64,000 nt of DNA from Patella vulgata (lineage: Eukaryota > Mollusca > Gastropoda > Patellidae): NCBI RefSeq assembly GCF_932274485.2, contig NC_065884.2:52762546-52826545 (forward strand). The letters are read 5' to 3'. The notes beneath the pieces were generated by a model. The model was not told the DNA's origin, ran no database searches, and saw only the letters and a program-made list of their open reading frames with translations. The translations under genes were made by a program, and so were the position numbers. Of the stretch, positions 1-13,800 are shown one piece after another. Every line of letters starts with the position of its first letter. Within the stretch, counting starts at the first letter, position 1.

Positions 1-11
1 CCTTATTAAGG

Positions 12-285
12 CAGAAATGAACTAAAATGGGGTTTTAACTTCCTACATTTCTGCACAGACTGGGATTTTGAAGACGGGCATGCGCCATGCAGTGTGTGCT
101 ATGAGGGACATGGTGCCTGGACAGTGGCGCTACGGTCTAATCTTATATCGAATTCTAACTGTGGGGGTCCTTTTACGTGCACGCCTATGTGTATACTGCA
201 ACTCGGTTTTCGTCCCATCCGAACGACTACACACCTCCCCCTTGTCCGCACCACAGACAAGGGGAAACCAAGCACGCCGAAAAAA
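12..285 (-). mobile_element. tRNA-derived SINE, family 2
   Basis: Reverse copy: GGGGTTTTAACTTCCTAC tail, GAAGACGGGCATGCGCCATG, TTTTACGTGCACGCCTATG and CACAGACAAGGGGAAACCA. The tRNA-like head is missing. Confidence 0.7.
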
Positions 286-487
286 TGATTAAATCGAAAA
301 AACATTTGCGTCCTCTAGAGGTTCCAGAACCTAAAAACGAGATTTTTCGTACAAATATGGGCAATAAATGCAGGGATTTAAACATATTTTAAGTTTCAAC
401 AAAATTGGATAAAACTTATAACTTAAGAGGCTTCACAAACTATTTTTCTTGCTTAAAATACATATTTTCATTAAGAAAAAGAAAAGT

Positions 488-700
488 GATTTAACGTCCT
501 ACTTTTCAACACTTAACAGCCGGGCTAATAAAGACGGACCTGAGCCATGGAGTTTGCTATGAGGCACATATTACGTTTCCTCTTACGCTTTATCGCATTC
601 CATCTGCCATGGGCTATTTTTCGAACCATCCGAACGACTGGGTTATGTTCCTTGCCAGGGTCTCCTCATTACAACACTGACATGTGGAAAACACGAATTA
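488..700 (-). mobile_element. tRNA-derived SINE, family 2, degraded
   Basis: GATTTAACGTCCTACTTTTC and GGGCTAATAAAGACGG, with later parts only weakly similar. Confidence 0.5.
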
Positions 701-1284
701 AAATCCCAAGGAAATAGTTATTTCAAATGGGAAGTCGCGCCTTGAGTTGTAACTTATAAAGTGTTCCACTGTTTTACGCCAAATATTTTAAGTTCTTTCG
801 CATATTTCCCCTTTAACTAAGTGATTTATATTTCAGATCTTGTCCATAGAGAACTGAACAATGTGTGGTAAATACTATGTATGAAAAAGAAGATTTTATC
901 AATTACGACAATGATACACAAATCTGCCCACTCATTGAAAAACAAAGTTGGAAAATATGGCCTTCGAAGCAATTTACTTTACTTCGTGCTATTAGAGAGG
1001 AGTAAATCATATTTGTCTGATAAAGGTTATTATGGTGTGGGTGGAGATGTCATTGTATGTGTTGTCCTTTTCTTCGCGAATTGGCAATTTTTTTTATCTT
1101 TAAATTGCCTTTTGATGATGATGCCGACTATTTTGTTGTTTTATTCTTGGGGTTTTTTTTTCAGAGTTTTTATTTTGTCATCACCTGAGCTTTTTTTCGG
1201 ATCTATTAAAAACTGATTGTTTGTTAGAATGAAAGCCTGCTTCCACGATGGTGATATGACAGACAATATGAGAAAAATGTTGGG

Positions 1285-1528
1285 CAAATAATTGATATGA
1301 TGAAAGCGGCGCTACGGTTCACTCTTCCAACTGTCAAGGGTTCGTTTACGTGAACGCCATTGTGTACACGGGACCTTGTTTTTTTGTCCAATCCGAACGA
1401 CTATACGTTCTCCCTTGTCAGGGCCTCCGTCCAACACCACTGACAAAGGGAACCAAGTCAGAAAATCCCGATGAACTTTCTCGGCCAACACAGGGATCGA
1501 ACATCCTACTCACTAAGCCACCGTACAC
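1285..1528 (-). mobile_element. tRNA-derived SINE, family 2, interrupted by a family 1 SINE
   Basis: GCGGCGCTACGGTTCACTCT through AACACAGGGATCGAACATCC (inverse B box). The family 1 SINE at 1541 sits near its head. Confidence 0.7.
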
Positions 1529-1540
1529 CTCACTGATTTA

Positions 1541-1748
1541 ATTCGAATCCCCGGTTGTACGTGACAAGGAGTTGAGTCGCCTGTCCAACCTCGTGGGTTT
1601 TCTCCGGGTCCTCCGGTTTCCTCCCGCTGCTAAAGACACCTACGCGCAAGCGAATTATTGAAATAAAATTAAACCATGTTAGTCCCAAAATGACCTAGTT
1701 TGTGTCGAGTGGACGTTAAACCCCATTTCTCTCTCTCTCTCTCTCTCT
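1541..1748 (+). mobile_element. tRNA-derived SINE, family 1, 5'-truncated, with target duplication
   Basis: Flanked by CTCACTGATTTA at 1529-1540 and 1749-1760. It carries TTCGAATCCCCGGTTGTACG, the CTCCGGGTCCTCCGGTTTCC block, the GGACGTTAAACCCC tail and a CT run. It interrupts the head of a family 2 SINE. Confidence 0.85.
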
Positions 1749-1944
1749 CTCACTGATTTAAAAAACTGGCAACTGTAGTACTTTCATCCAATGTCCTTTA
1801 GAAACTTGCACTCAATCAAAATGTGCTTAACTGTCAAAGGGACATAGTGTTTACACTCTGGTTTATAATATGTTGATTTGTTTTCATTATTTACTGGAAA
1901 TGTTCATTTTGTCTAAGAAGTTACCATTAGTCCCAAATTGCTTA

Positions 1945-2104
1945 TTTTCCCAACTTAGTCAACTGTAAGTGAAACTGGACAATAACCCGATAACTCTGCC
2001 TTTGTTAAATCTATTTTATACACATTTTCCCAACTTAGTCAACTGTAAGTGAAACTGGACAATAACCCGATAACTCTGCCTTTGTTAAATCTATTTTATA
2101 CACA
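1945..2104 (+). repeat. Exact 80-bp tandem duplication
   Basis: Two consecutive 80-bp copies (TTTTCCCAACTTAGTCAACT...) with no difference that I can see, so it is recent or an assembly artefact. Confidence 0.9.
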
Positions 2105-2457
2105 ATTCTTCAATTTATTTAACTGTTATCTAGGTAAATTCCACACTCTTTACTTTAAGGGATCGCAACTGTGTGATATCATTTGTATTGTGCTTACATA
2201 TTCACTAAAGATGTGACGAAATATTTTTGGGTTGTGAATATCTGGACCTTTACTGCCAAGTTCTGTTGGATAGTCATGATTTTGAGGTGGAAGGATCACG
2301 AAGTAAATAGAAATAAATCAGGGTAATCACCTTCTAATTTGACGTGAGCAGGGAGGTAACTCTGCTGAGCTCTGAGATCCAATAAACTACATTACGACAG
2401 GGTCTCCGATTTTGATAGCGAACCCACACCAATGGCATGCTAAGCCCCCGGTGTTGA

Positions 2458-2585
2458 TAAGAAATGAAATGAAATGGGGTTAAACGTTCTACTGTTCTGC
2501 CCCTATACTGTGCTAATGAAGACGGTAGACTAAACATATGTGTTAAGGGACATGTTCGAGTGTTGTATGTATCGGACCGCAACTT
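2458..2585 (-). mobile_element. tRNA-derived SINE, family 2, tail fragment
   Basis: GAAATGAAATGAAATGGGGT, TTCTACTGTTCTGCCC and GCTAATGAAGACGG. Confidence 0.6.
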
Positions 2586-2649
2586 TTGCTTTACGCACAG
2601 TATGAAATATGTATAATAGAACGACTGGCGCAGAAAAGTAGTAAAATTA

Positions 2650-2934
2650 AAGAGGGAGAGTGAGAGTGTTTAGGGGCGGGGGGTTAACGTCCACTCGACA
2701 CAAACTAGAACATTACGGAACTAACATATGGTACAATTTTATTTCAACAATTCGATTACGTGTAGGAGTCATTAACAGTGGGAGGAAACCGGAGGACCCG
2801 GAAAAATTCCACGATGTTGGACAGGCGATCCTACTCCTTGTCACGTGCAACCGGGGAATCGAAACCACCCCAGTTGACTCAATGACAGACCTTATGATAC
2901 AACGCGCTACCCATTCGGCCACCCCACCCCCCAC
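2650..2934 (-). mobile_element. tRNA-derived SINE, family 1
   Basis: Reverse copy, nearly full length: tail GTTAACGTCC on the left, tRNA-like head (GGTGGCCGAATGGGTAGCG on the minus strand) on the right. Confidence 0.75.
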
Positions 2935-2935
2935 T

Positions 2936-3120
2936 AAATTAAATGAAATAGGGTTTAACGTCCTAATGTTTTGCTCCGAGTGGCTTTATGAAGACAGGCA
3001 TGCACAATACAGTGTACTATGAGGGGAACTTAGTCCGGATAGCGGCGCTGCGGCCTACTCTTATATTGAATTCTGACAACGGGTCTTTTACGTGCGCGCC
3101 AATGTGTACTTGGGAACTCG
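2936..3120 (-). mobile_element. tRNA-derived SINE, family 2, truncated
   Basis: TAGGGTTTAACGTCCTAATG to TTTTACGTGCGCGCCAATG. The head is replaced by a minisatellite starting at 3120. Confidence 0.65.
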
Positions 3121-3290
3121 GTTGCGTTGCGTACATACCATTGTCAGGATTGGTGTATTACATTGCATTGTCAGTGTGGGTGCGTTACATTTCATTGTCA
3201 GGGTGGGTGTTTTTGTCATTGTGGGTGCATTATGTCAAAGTGGGTGCATCGTTACATTTCATTGTCAGGATGGGTGCGTTACAATAATAG
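3120..3290 (+). repeat. Degenerate minisatellite, about 20-30-bp unit
   Basis: Imperfect units of GTGGGTGCGTTACATTTCAT plus TGTCAG, six to seven copies with length changes. Confidence 0.75.
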
Positions 3291-3329
3291 ACACTGGCGG
3301 ACTAGTGCACCTGCAGACTAATGAGCATT

Positions 3330-4778
3330 CGCGATTTGTTGTTAGTACTTGAAAACAAATTGAAGCAAGACCAGATTAAATACACTGAATTTTATTAATC
3401 TGTAAGCATTTTCTTTAAGCCAACTTTTTAGTCAAGTCGATGAAACAACTGTGGTGGTCAGGGTTCCAACAGCAGTTGGTACACTCAATCCGATTGGGTC
3501 GCACATTAATTATCCATTGAATAAAATGTAGTGTTCGTAGATGAGTAAACAGTAATGAGCTTTTTATGGTTTCGGTATTTTAAGCAAACTGTCGATGTAT
3601 TTCAACAAGCCGAATTTAGGTTGATAATAAAATCAGATGAAAAGTACGATTTCAGTTTCCGGGTCCTAGAATTAATGATTTTAGCGGCATTAAATGAGCA
3701 ACAACAATGCTCTAATTTTTAAACAAGTTCTTATCTCGTAATTATATTAATTTGATATTCTGTGTTATTCTAATTGAATGGCATTTAGTAATTGAATACA
3801 TTAAGATAATAACATGAGTTCAATGGATAAACAATTACTGTATTTAATCGGAGCTATGTTTCAACAATGATTCTATTGTCGTCATCTGATATTGCCTCAT
3901 ATAAAAGTATAGAGCGCTATAGAATCTTTAATATATAGAAACACCAGGCCACAAATGGGTAAATTCAGATCAGTATTTACAAAGATATGTGGAATTGAAA
4001 TTTCATCGATTTATATTGCTCGCTATGCAATAAACCCGCCACCATTTAACATCACATATTGTGTTAAATAATTAATCTTGAGTACATTCGCTTGGATTAA
4101 GCCGCGAGAAATTTGATATTTGAGCGAATAATGCACACCGGGGCCTTAAATGCGCTATCTTTGTAGTCATCGGTTACTTATTTTATGTGATCGATGAATA
4201 GATTAACCACCTACTTCTTTTCAAAATATATTTTTACCGAGCAAGCCTTCTTCAAATAATAAGTTTTAGTCATAAACGCGCGTGGACTTTCGAGGCTTAA
4301 GAAATACGTGCTTTTGAATTAACTAAATGGGGACGGTAATTTGGTAAGAACGTTTAAGAATGCGGTAAACCCAGAAGATATTGTTCATTATGTCCAAAAA
4401 AATGCCCCTCATACAAAAGCATTCATAACCTGTAGCTTTTTGTGCGGATGGGTAAGCATAATGACAGAGGATTGAACTTTGAAACATGCAAATCGCCAAT
4501 GCAGAAATATATATATATGTATAAGGGTGGAGTCACAAATAGCTGATAGTTAATTACTGCTTCTTTTCAAACGCCTATTCATCCAGTGAATGCTACAATT
4601 TTGAATATATGACGAATGTGTATTTAGAAGACCAATTCTGGGTTCATACCATACCCTATATTACAGACAACATCTGTTTTTATCCGGTTTAATAGTTTGT
4701 AATTAAGTGAACTAGTTTAATCTACGTCTTGGACAAAAACGAGTTTATCGCTTACTGGAATGCGAGCATTTCGACACC
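3330..4778. other. AT-rich upstream region, no gene seen
   Basis: About 1.4 kb of AT-rich sequence before exon 1 of the CBM14 gene with no long open frame or recognised repeat. It should contain the promoter. A TA-rich run followed by TATAAGGG near 4505-4527 is the only core-promoter-like motif noticed. Confidence 0.4.
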
Positions 4779-4809
4779 ATGGAATCATTTTCGGAAATTG
4801 TTATTTTTG
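4779..4809 (+). CDS. Exon 1 of the CBM14 gene: start codon and signal-peptide core
   Basis: Encodes MESFSEIVIF plus the first base of the next codon and ends at a consensus donor (G followed by GTAAGT). The phase-1 end matches the phase-1 acceptor at 12226/12227, and the joined sequence continues the hydrophobic signal peptide. A TATAAGGG motif at 4520-4527 is a possible core promoter, but this is weak evidence. Confidence 0.72.
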
Positions 4810-7800
4810 GTAAGTATGATACCAGGTTTTATATTTGTGGACAACAGACCTTAAATCATATTTTTACGCCCACATGGCCCGTCCGTCGGTACGGCATTCA
4901 CAATTGCTGGTGGCCGCTCTAAGAGGCTAAAGTGCCTAAAGTTAATATACGATTGACTTTAAATTTATACACAATGTTTAAGGTCAACAGACGAAAAAGC
5001 GTACTGATTTTCAACCAATACCGATAAGTACTGTCAACAGGCTTTAGAGACCATAGTTATCATCTGATTGATTTAATATTTATACACCGTGTTTACGCCT
5101 ATATATAATCGTATCGATTGACTTTAGACTGATACACAGAGTTTAAGGTCTTGAAACGAAAAAGTATATAGATTTTTAATGTTTGATAACTTGAACAGCT
5201 AAATCCATGATATTAAATGTTTTGTATACTTAACGTTAGCATGGGCAAAAACAATTCTAATGATTTTATGATAATTACTTAATGAGTTGTTACTCTTAAT
5301 CAGGTTTTGGTGTATTATAAATATTTCATTACAGACAAAAGTAAAAATATGCGACAACTCTTGTTGACTACCTGGACGATTTAGCTGCTGTGGGCATATT
5401 TTTCGTTGCCTGGCAACCTATCTTTAATATTGTAAGCGTGTATCGGAAAACTAATCAGTATATAATAACTTCCAATTTTTATTTGTTCTGTCGGTTATAA
5501 ACCAGCGGTTGCCATGCAAGATACGCACAAAATTTTGCATGAGATGGACAGAGAAGGAGCTAAAATCGGGGGCCATAATCCAGTAAGTTATATTCTGAAA
5601 TGTACGAATATCGAAAGGAACTGAGATTTGTGGTATATAAACATATATTTCAAGTTTCATCAAAATCAGACAAAATTGTGATCTCTAGAGGGTCAACAAA
5701 CTTATATTACATACTTTTACATTATTTGCGTACAAGGAACAGCCATATGCTCGGACAGTTTCGTTTCGATTTTCCCGAAATTCTAACTCAACCTTATGTA
5801 TGGTGATATAATTAATCGGATAAACATTGTGACCTCTAGAGGTTCTACAAACCAAAATTGCGATTTTTTCGTACAATCAGGGGCCATAATCTAGGACGAT
5901 ATGGTCTGATATGCGTGAATATCTTAAGGAACCGAGATCTTTGGGATATAAACATATATTTTAAGTTTCATCAAAATCAGATAAAAAGATACTGTTCGAT
6001 ATGCACTAGTATCGACAGAACCCCAGATCTGTGGGTTATAAACATATATTTCAAGTTTATAAACATCAGATACACATTGTGACCTCTAGAGTGCCCACAA
6101 GCTAAAAACGTGATTTTTCGTACAGACAGGGGCTATAATCTATGAAGTTACTGTCCAATAATGCCAATATCGACAGGAACTGAGATCTGTTGGAGACAAA
6201 CCTACTAGGAATTGTATTTTGAATGCCCTTGGTTACATAGTGTGAAGCCAGAACAACGCTACTATCTTTGTGCTAAGTAAAATCAGCCCATTAATCTAAT
6301 GTTCAGGTTAGCAAAAATATTACATTTTAGAAAATATATTAAATTTTAATATGAAAACATGGGGCCATTTTCATTAATTGGTACTTAGTGACTCAAGCAT
6401 AATTTTTTAAAATAAAGTTTATCTCAAAACTGACACCCAAGCCGGTCTCACAGGGGCGTGCGTAGGGTGACTTCATATTCCTAGCATTGTTTTGTTTGAT
6501 CCACCCGATCCTACCCAAACACTGCAGGATAAACTAATGATTCCTATCCCAATGATTAACAGAGAATCCATTACGTAAAAGTGTGTAATTATTATCGCGG
6601 CTAAATTTATCATGGGCGATTAACCAGCTCTTAAGTAGAATATTGCAGCAAAATTAATTGTGTGACAAACGAGGCTATAATCCGAAATCCCTACCTCTGT
6701 TCTAAGGCTATAACGGACTATTTTTCAAAGTCTCGGCCAATCAAATTGCTTAACGCTCTGCTTACCCTGAGCAGAAAATGCTCATTATCGAACTTAGTCA
6801 AGGTATTAATGTAACGAAACTATACACCAAGTTTCATCACTCTTACTTATTTAGAACTAACGTTATTGTGTCACAAAGCATCAACCAATCAAATTGCTTA
6901 CCTCTGCTTACCCTAAGCAGAAAATGCTTATCTTCGAACTCCATCAAGGTATTCACCTAATAAACGCCTACACCACGTTTGGACATTCTAGCTCAATTAG
7001 AAGGAGAGTTACTGTGTTCCAAAGTCTCGGCCAATCAAACTGCTTATCGCTCTGCTTACCCTGAACAGAAAGTACTCATTCTTCGAAAGGCGGTGGACAA
7101 AAATAGAAAAGCGGTATTGTCATATTGTGGCTATTCTGAACAGCCCAAAAAACGTCTATACAACGTTGCAGTGTGAATGATTCAACCAGGTATGGAGGTG
7201 CATTTTATAGGGCTGGTCCCGGTGAACAGCACGTGTAGCATGATTTACATGGAGAACACATTACCATCTCAGAAGTCAGGTTGCGTTTTTGAGAACATTT
7301 CCTGGGTTCAATTTTGTATTTGGGAAGGAACCTTATTGCTCAGGTAAAGTTGGCGATGTGGTCACAAATATACAATACAAGCCAACAGTGAGGCTGATGT
7401 CCCCAGCCGAAATCCCAAAATAAATAGATGACACACATCACTGTCTATCAGATAGAATCAAGATTATCTTGTCCCAAAGCATTGGCCAATTAAATTGGTT
7501 AGCTCTGCTCAGCTTCAACTCGAAATGTTAATCATTGAACTCAGTCAAGACATTCACCTAATGAACATCTACACCAAGTCTAAACATTCTACCTCAATTA
7601 AAAGCAAAGTTGTTATGTTCCAAAGTCTTGACCAATCAAATTTCTTATCGCTCATTAGCCTAAGCAGAAAATCTCACCATCGAAATTAGTCAAGGTAATG
7701 ATATAATGAATCTATATTCGGAGTTCCATCGCTCTCACTTCATTATAACCAAAGTCATATCGTCCCTGAAAGCATCAACCAATCAGATTTCTTATTTCTG

Positions 7801-10800
7801 CGTGCCGTAAGCAGACAAAGTTCATCATAGAACTCCATCAAGGCATTCACCCAATGAACGCATACACCAAATTTAACCCTTGTACCTCAATTAGGAGAGT
7901 TATTGTGTTCCAAAGTCTCGACCAATCAAATTGCTTATCGCTCTGCTTACCCTCGGCAAAATATTTCCGTTATCGAACTTAGTCAAGGTATTGATGTAAT
8001 AAAGCTATACACCAAGTGCCCTCACTCTCACTTAATTAGAACTAAAATTATCGTGTCCCAAAGCATTAACCTGAACAGAAAGTAATTCTTCGAAAGGCGG
8101 TGGACAATAATAGAAGAGCGGTATTGTCATATTGTGGCTATACTAAAGAGTCAAAAAACCCAAAAAAACGTCTGTACAACGTTGCAGTGTGAATGATTAT
8201 TAGTGAGCAGAAATTCGCCCGTATATCCGTTATCACTCGTCACATCAGTCAGTTATATAGAGAGATGACTCGTGTTTTCCTTTGGCGTTCGTCACTTCCG
8301 ATTCTGGAAAACTACATTACTCAGCTATCGTAGCAATGATCTCGGTGTTAAAATTATATTTGGAATGTGTTTAACCAGCTCTATCACATGTGTGTTAATG
8401 ACTGGCACCAACATTGTCCTTTAATTAGAACTAAATTTATCGTGTCCAGAAGCATCAACCAATCAAATTGCTCATCTCTGCTTACCCTCAGGAGAAAATG
8501 CTCATCTTCGAACTCCATCAAGGCATGGACCGAATGAACACATACACCAAGTTTGAAGATTCTAGCTCAATTAGGAGAGTTATTGTGTTCCAAGGTCTCG
8601 ACCAATCAAATTGCTTATCACTCTTACCCTGAGGAGAAAATGCTTATTATCGAACTTAGTCGAGGTATTGATGTAATGAAACTATACACCAAGTTTCATC
8701 ACTCTTATTTAGAACTAAAGTTCGTGTCCCAAAGCATCAACCAATCAAATTGCTTATCTCTGCTTACCCTAAGCCGAAAATGCTCGGCCTAATCAACACC
8801 TACACCAAGTTTGAACATTGTAGCTCAATTAGAAAGAGAGGTATTGTGTCCCAAAAAGTGTGACGGACGGACCCATTTTAATAGTCCCCTTCTTTTTTTT
8901 CAAAACTATTTTGTAGTTTTGCCTTAAAATTTTAACGTCGGCTTATTTACACAAATTATGAACTTTGTGTCCAGAAAACAGCACGCAGTGTTTAGAAGAG
9001 AACACATGGTGTTCAGGACTAGCCCAAGTTATGCAGTTGATGTTTTCAGTACATATGTTCATTATGCATACATATTTGACGTAAAATAGCACAATAAGTG
9101 GTGGTTGACTTGAAAATGTATTTTTTTTTTAAAAGCATAAAAGTAGTTAAGATACATAGAAATTACGGATTAAGCCTACTTTGAACAAAATACTATTTTA
9201 TCATGAGAAACCAACATATGTACGTTTTAAAGAAAGCCTACCAAAATTGTCTATAGATAACATAGTTTATGGAGGATTAAACAGGATTTAAAACCGAGAT
9301 CAGAACACCTCTTGAGCCTTACAAATGGCGTCTAAAAGCAGTGTCGTGTCACGTGGTATACAGCGCATGCGTAAAGCGGCCTGTTTGCTTTTTTTTAGTG
9401 TTCATAGTTGAACGCATAGCATTCATATTAGAACGCTCCCCTGGACGTTAAATGTTCACAACATTCCTCGTGTAAAATGAGTTAATGGGCCTGAAAATGC
9501 ACCACAATCCATAAACCCGTGTTTTTGAACTCCGGACGAAGAATATTTACCAACGGTATATGAATACTTCGTTAAAACTTCCAACATTTTATCTATAGCG
9601 ATATGTCTGACAGGCGTGGAGAACCATTTTAACATCAATAACTGGCAAGAACGCATGTTGTTAGATGGGTTCGGAGCTTTTAAGTTTCACCACTGAAACA
9701 ACACCTTGTTATACGCCCACATTTTCATGTGGACGTGTATTGTGGTCTCTGTCCATCCGTCTACGTGAACACTCTACAGGTAATAATTTTTATCCGATTT
9801 CAATTAAACTTGAAATATAGATTAATCACCCTAAGATCTCGGTTCCTTTCGATATTGGCATGTAACTTCGTGGATTATGGCCCCTGATTGTACGAAAAAT
9901 CACGTTTTTAGCTTGTGAACACTGTAGAGGTTACAATTTTTATCCGATTTAGTTTAATCTTAAATGTATGTTTATAACCCACAAATCTCAGTTCCTTTCG
10001 ATATTCGCGCATATCTGACCATCACTTCCTGAATTATGACCCCTGATTGTACGAAGAATCGCGTTTTTAGCTTGTGGACCCTATAGAAGTCACAATTTTT
10101 ATCCAATTTAAAAATAACGCATGAATATATCACCCTAAGGATGGCTCGGTAAAATATATGCAGCTTTATATAACTGAAGTGGACCGCGGAATACGAGCCT
10201 ATTACGCCATAGGCGTGGTCATCATGTAATATGTCAGAACATCTGAAGGAGGCTATTGCCGAATGCTACGGATTTCCATACGCCACCATTTTTAGCATGT
10301 GCGCTGTAATTAGTAAACCTACTAGCATTGTTTGTGTCACGTTCCAAAAATCATTAGGACTTATAAACGACGAAAGTAAACTTGTAAAATGTTGACGATT
10401 AATACTTATGTCTATTTACTTTAGCATTATCTAGTCGAACTCCGGCAAACCTTTCAAATACAAGGCAAATTTATCCAAGGCAAATTTATCCACGAAACGA
10501 GTACTAGTAACGCTTTGTGTCAACACAGAAGTCTCAATTATCAAGTCTTCGATTACAAAATGGAAATTTAAGGAAATAGAATATGACCTCTCGATGGATA
10601 TACATATATACTTGTACACAAATTAGATTTACTTTATTTTTGTTTCAAATGACAAAAGTCACCGCCAAGAAATAAGAAGTATATTGTCTAGCTCATTGCT
10701 ATGGGTTACACGAAACCTAGTACATTTAATTAATTTGGCCGATAAATTAAAAGGACATGCCTCTGATATAAGTCAAATTATCGGGGTCTTAATCTGTTCA

Positions 10801-13800
10801 AAGTTAGTTTTAATTGTTCATTATTATTGAAAGACAGATGTCTTACTGCTTTCATAAAAAAAGAGTTTACGTTCGTAGATTAACAAAAAATGAGCTATAG
10901 CCTATTTTGTCTTTGACCGTCGTCAGCTTCGGACAATAACGTAAATACGGTTAGTAAAAACAACTTCATATCATTGGCTAAAAGAAACAAGAATTTTCAC
11001 TGGAATACGCATCAATATTTATATATTAGTTATGTTCCGCGAATTTTGCCAACCCCATTTTAAAATTTGGACTACGTCCGCTTTTGGTAAGACATGTAAT
11101 GCACCAGTAGCACTAGAATGGTTGCGTCTTCGGCTGTAGTTGGAACAAAAACATCATTATTTAAATATTTAAATGAATGGAGCACTCTATCGCCCTAGGT
11201 TGAACGAACAGAAGATAATATGGGTTTTGATAGAATTATTTAAGTTCATTATTATTTAACCACGAAATAGACTAAATATATGAAAAAAGGCTTATAATCG
11301 GTTTCGAAATTCCAGTAACCAATTCTCGGTAACATGTCCCATAATGTTAAGAAATTCGGTTGCATGAACATCATCATATACATGATTCCCAAGAAAACCG
11401 TCTGGTAAGTAGTGACTACATATTGGGTAGACGATTACTATGAACATTTTTTATTTCGATGCACATAATAGTTTTTTTTTAATGAAAACATATTATCGGC
11501 GAAAGGATCCTAGTAGGGAAAGGACTGTAATGTTTAAGTAAGAAAACATACAGCGCTAAAGCAAATATTTAAGTGTCACTATTAGTGGGGATTATATTTA
11601 TTATGTACTATGTTTTATATGGACATTTGCAATACGTGTATTATAATCTGCATTTCGTATATGTGTAAATCTGGTAAGTACAAAACTCTTTAACCAAGTG
11701 TTTCCCTATCTAGTATTTGATTCAAGGTGGCTATGTGTATAAATATTATCCGTATGTGCATTTCAAATCCATGCTCGGCCGACTAAATCGACTTAGTGGG
11801 ATTATAATATTTATTATGTAGGATGTTTTATATGGTTATTTGCAATACGTATATTATAATCTGCATTTCGTGTGTGTGTATATCTGGTAAGTACAAAACT
11901 CTTTAACCAAGTGTTTTCCTATCTAGTATTTGATCAAAGGTAGCTATGTGTACAAATATTATCTGTATGGGCATTTTAAATCCATGTTCAGCCGACTAAA
12001 TCAGCATTCAAAACATAAATTCTTGTAATAAGAAAGTGGTATTAGGTGTTCTGAAGAGAGAACGCAAACCATTTGCTACTGTTAATCGGTCCCGGATTTC
12101 GGAAACTGAAACTAACCTATGAACGGCGACCCCGGGGTAAAAGCTACAGAAAACCGAGAAACAATTTTTCGTTTTAAATAAATCATTCAGATATTTGTTT
12201 TTATCTTAATATTTGTTACATTTCAGTTGTGATTTCACTAGGAACTATTGAAGTTGGAGCAATTAATCCTTGTGAAAATTACCGTGACTTTAATTTGATA
12301 CGTGGAGTGTCATGTAACACCTATTTATTTTGTTTCCTTGGAAAGCCGTTTAGACAAGGATGGTGTTACCTAGGAACTGGATTCGACCCTATTTTAAAAA
12401 GATGTACTTGGCAAGCATTTTTACAATGTGAAAAAGAAGGTATGCTATAATGTATCAGGTAACGATATGTAAAAAAAAGTCCAACGATATGTCGATTAAA
12501 TTTGAAATAAGTGATAATTTTTATACGCCCACATTTTCATGTAGACGTATATTGTCGTTGCCCCTGTCCGTCCGTCCGTCCGTCCACAATTGTTTGTGAA
12601 CACACTACAGGTCACAATTTTTTATCCGATTTCAATGAAACTTGAAATATACGTTTTATCACCCTAAGATCCCGGTTCCTTTCTATATTGCCATGTATCG
12701 GACTGTAACTTCATGGATTATGGCCCCTGATTGTACGAAAAATCACGTTTTCAGCTGGTGAACACTGTAAAGGTGACAATTTTTATCCGATTTGGTTTAA
12801 GCTTGGAATGTATGTTTATAACCCACAGATGTCGGTTCCTTTCGATATTCGCCCATATCGAACCATAACTTCCTGAATTATGGCCCCTGATTGTACGAAA
12901 AATCGCGATTTTAGCTTGTGGTTCTTCTACAGGTTACAATTATTATTCGATATAAAAAAATCGTTCAAATATATCACCATTACACACTCAGATCAAGGGT
13001 TCCTTTTGATAATCGCGTATATCCGCACATAACTTCCTGCATTATGGCTCCTGATTGTTCGAAAAATCGCAATTTTTAGCATGCGGATTCTCTAGAGGTC
13101 ACAATTTTTTTTTCGATTTTAAAAACCGTTTAAATATATCACCATTCCACCATAATGAAGGTTGAATTCGAATTTCGGGAAAATCGAAATGAAACTGCCC
13201 GACAAAATGGCCGCACTTTGTACGCAAATTGTGTAAAAGTATGTTACGAAGGTTGTGGACCCTCTAGAGGTCACAATTTTTATCTGATTTTGATGAAACT
13301 TAAAATATATCTTTATATCCCAAAGATCTCAGTCCCTTTTGATATTTGCGCATTTCAGAGCATAACTTTTTGGATTATTGCCCCTGATTGTTTAAAAAAT
13401 CTTCTCTATCCATCTCTTGCAAAATGTGGGCGTATCCTGCCTGTCAGTCGCTGGTTATTATCTATTATATCCAGGGTGAAAGCAAGTTAAAATTTCCCTT
13501 AACTGGTTAACCCGTTAATTATCTAAACCCTAAAACGTGATGATTTTGTACCCAACCTCTTTCAGAGAGATAGAAAAACACTTTCATTTCGGACGGATAC
13601 AATTGCGTAAGAAGAGACATGCGCCTTTGCTCGTAGACAAGTCCATATATCGAGAATAAACGTTCAGATGATGCTGAAGGCGCACATACAGCAGTCGTTC
13701 ACCGTAGCTCTTCCACCAAGGAATCGAATTACAACGAACCATACCACCATCACACTTTATTAAATGGTTGTACGCTATTTGGGTACGAGGGAAGGGGGCA

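Noticed and set aside
881-1216. 111-codon frame on the plus strand
   Set aside because: AT-rich, T-runs giving Phe/Leu strings, no domain, no splice or promoter support.
13155-13490. 111-codon frame on the plus strand
   Set aside because: Falls wholly within hairpin-ended repeat monomers; similar peptides recur wherever the repeat occurs.
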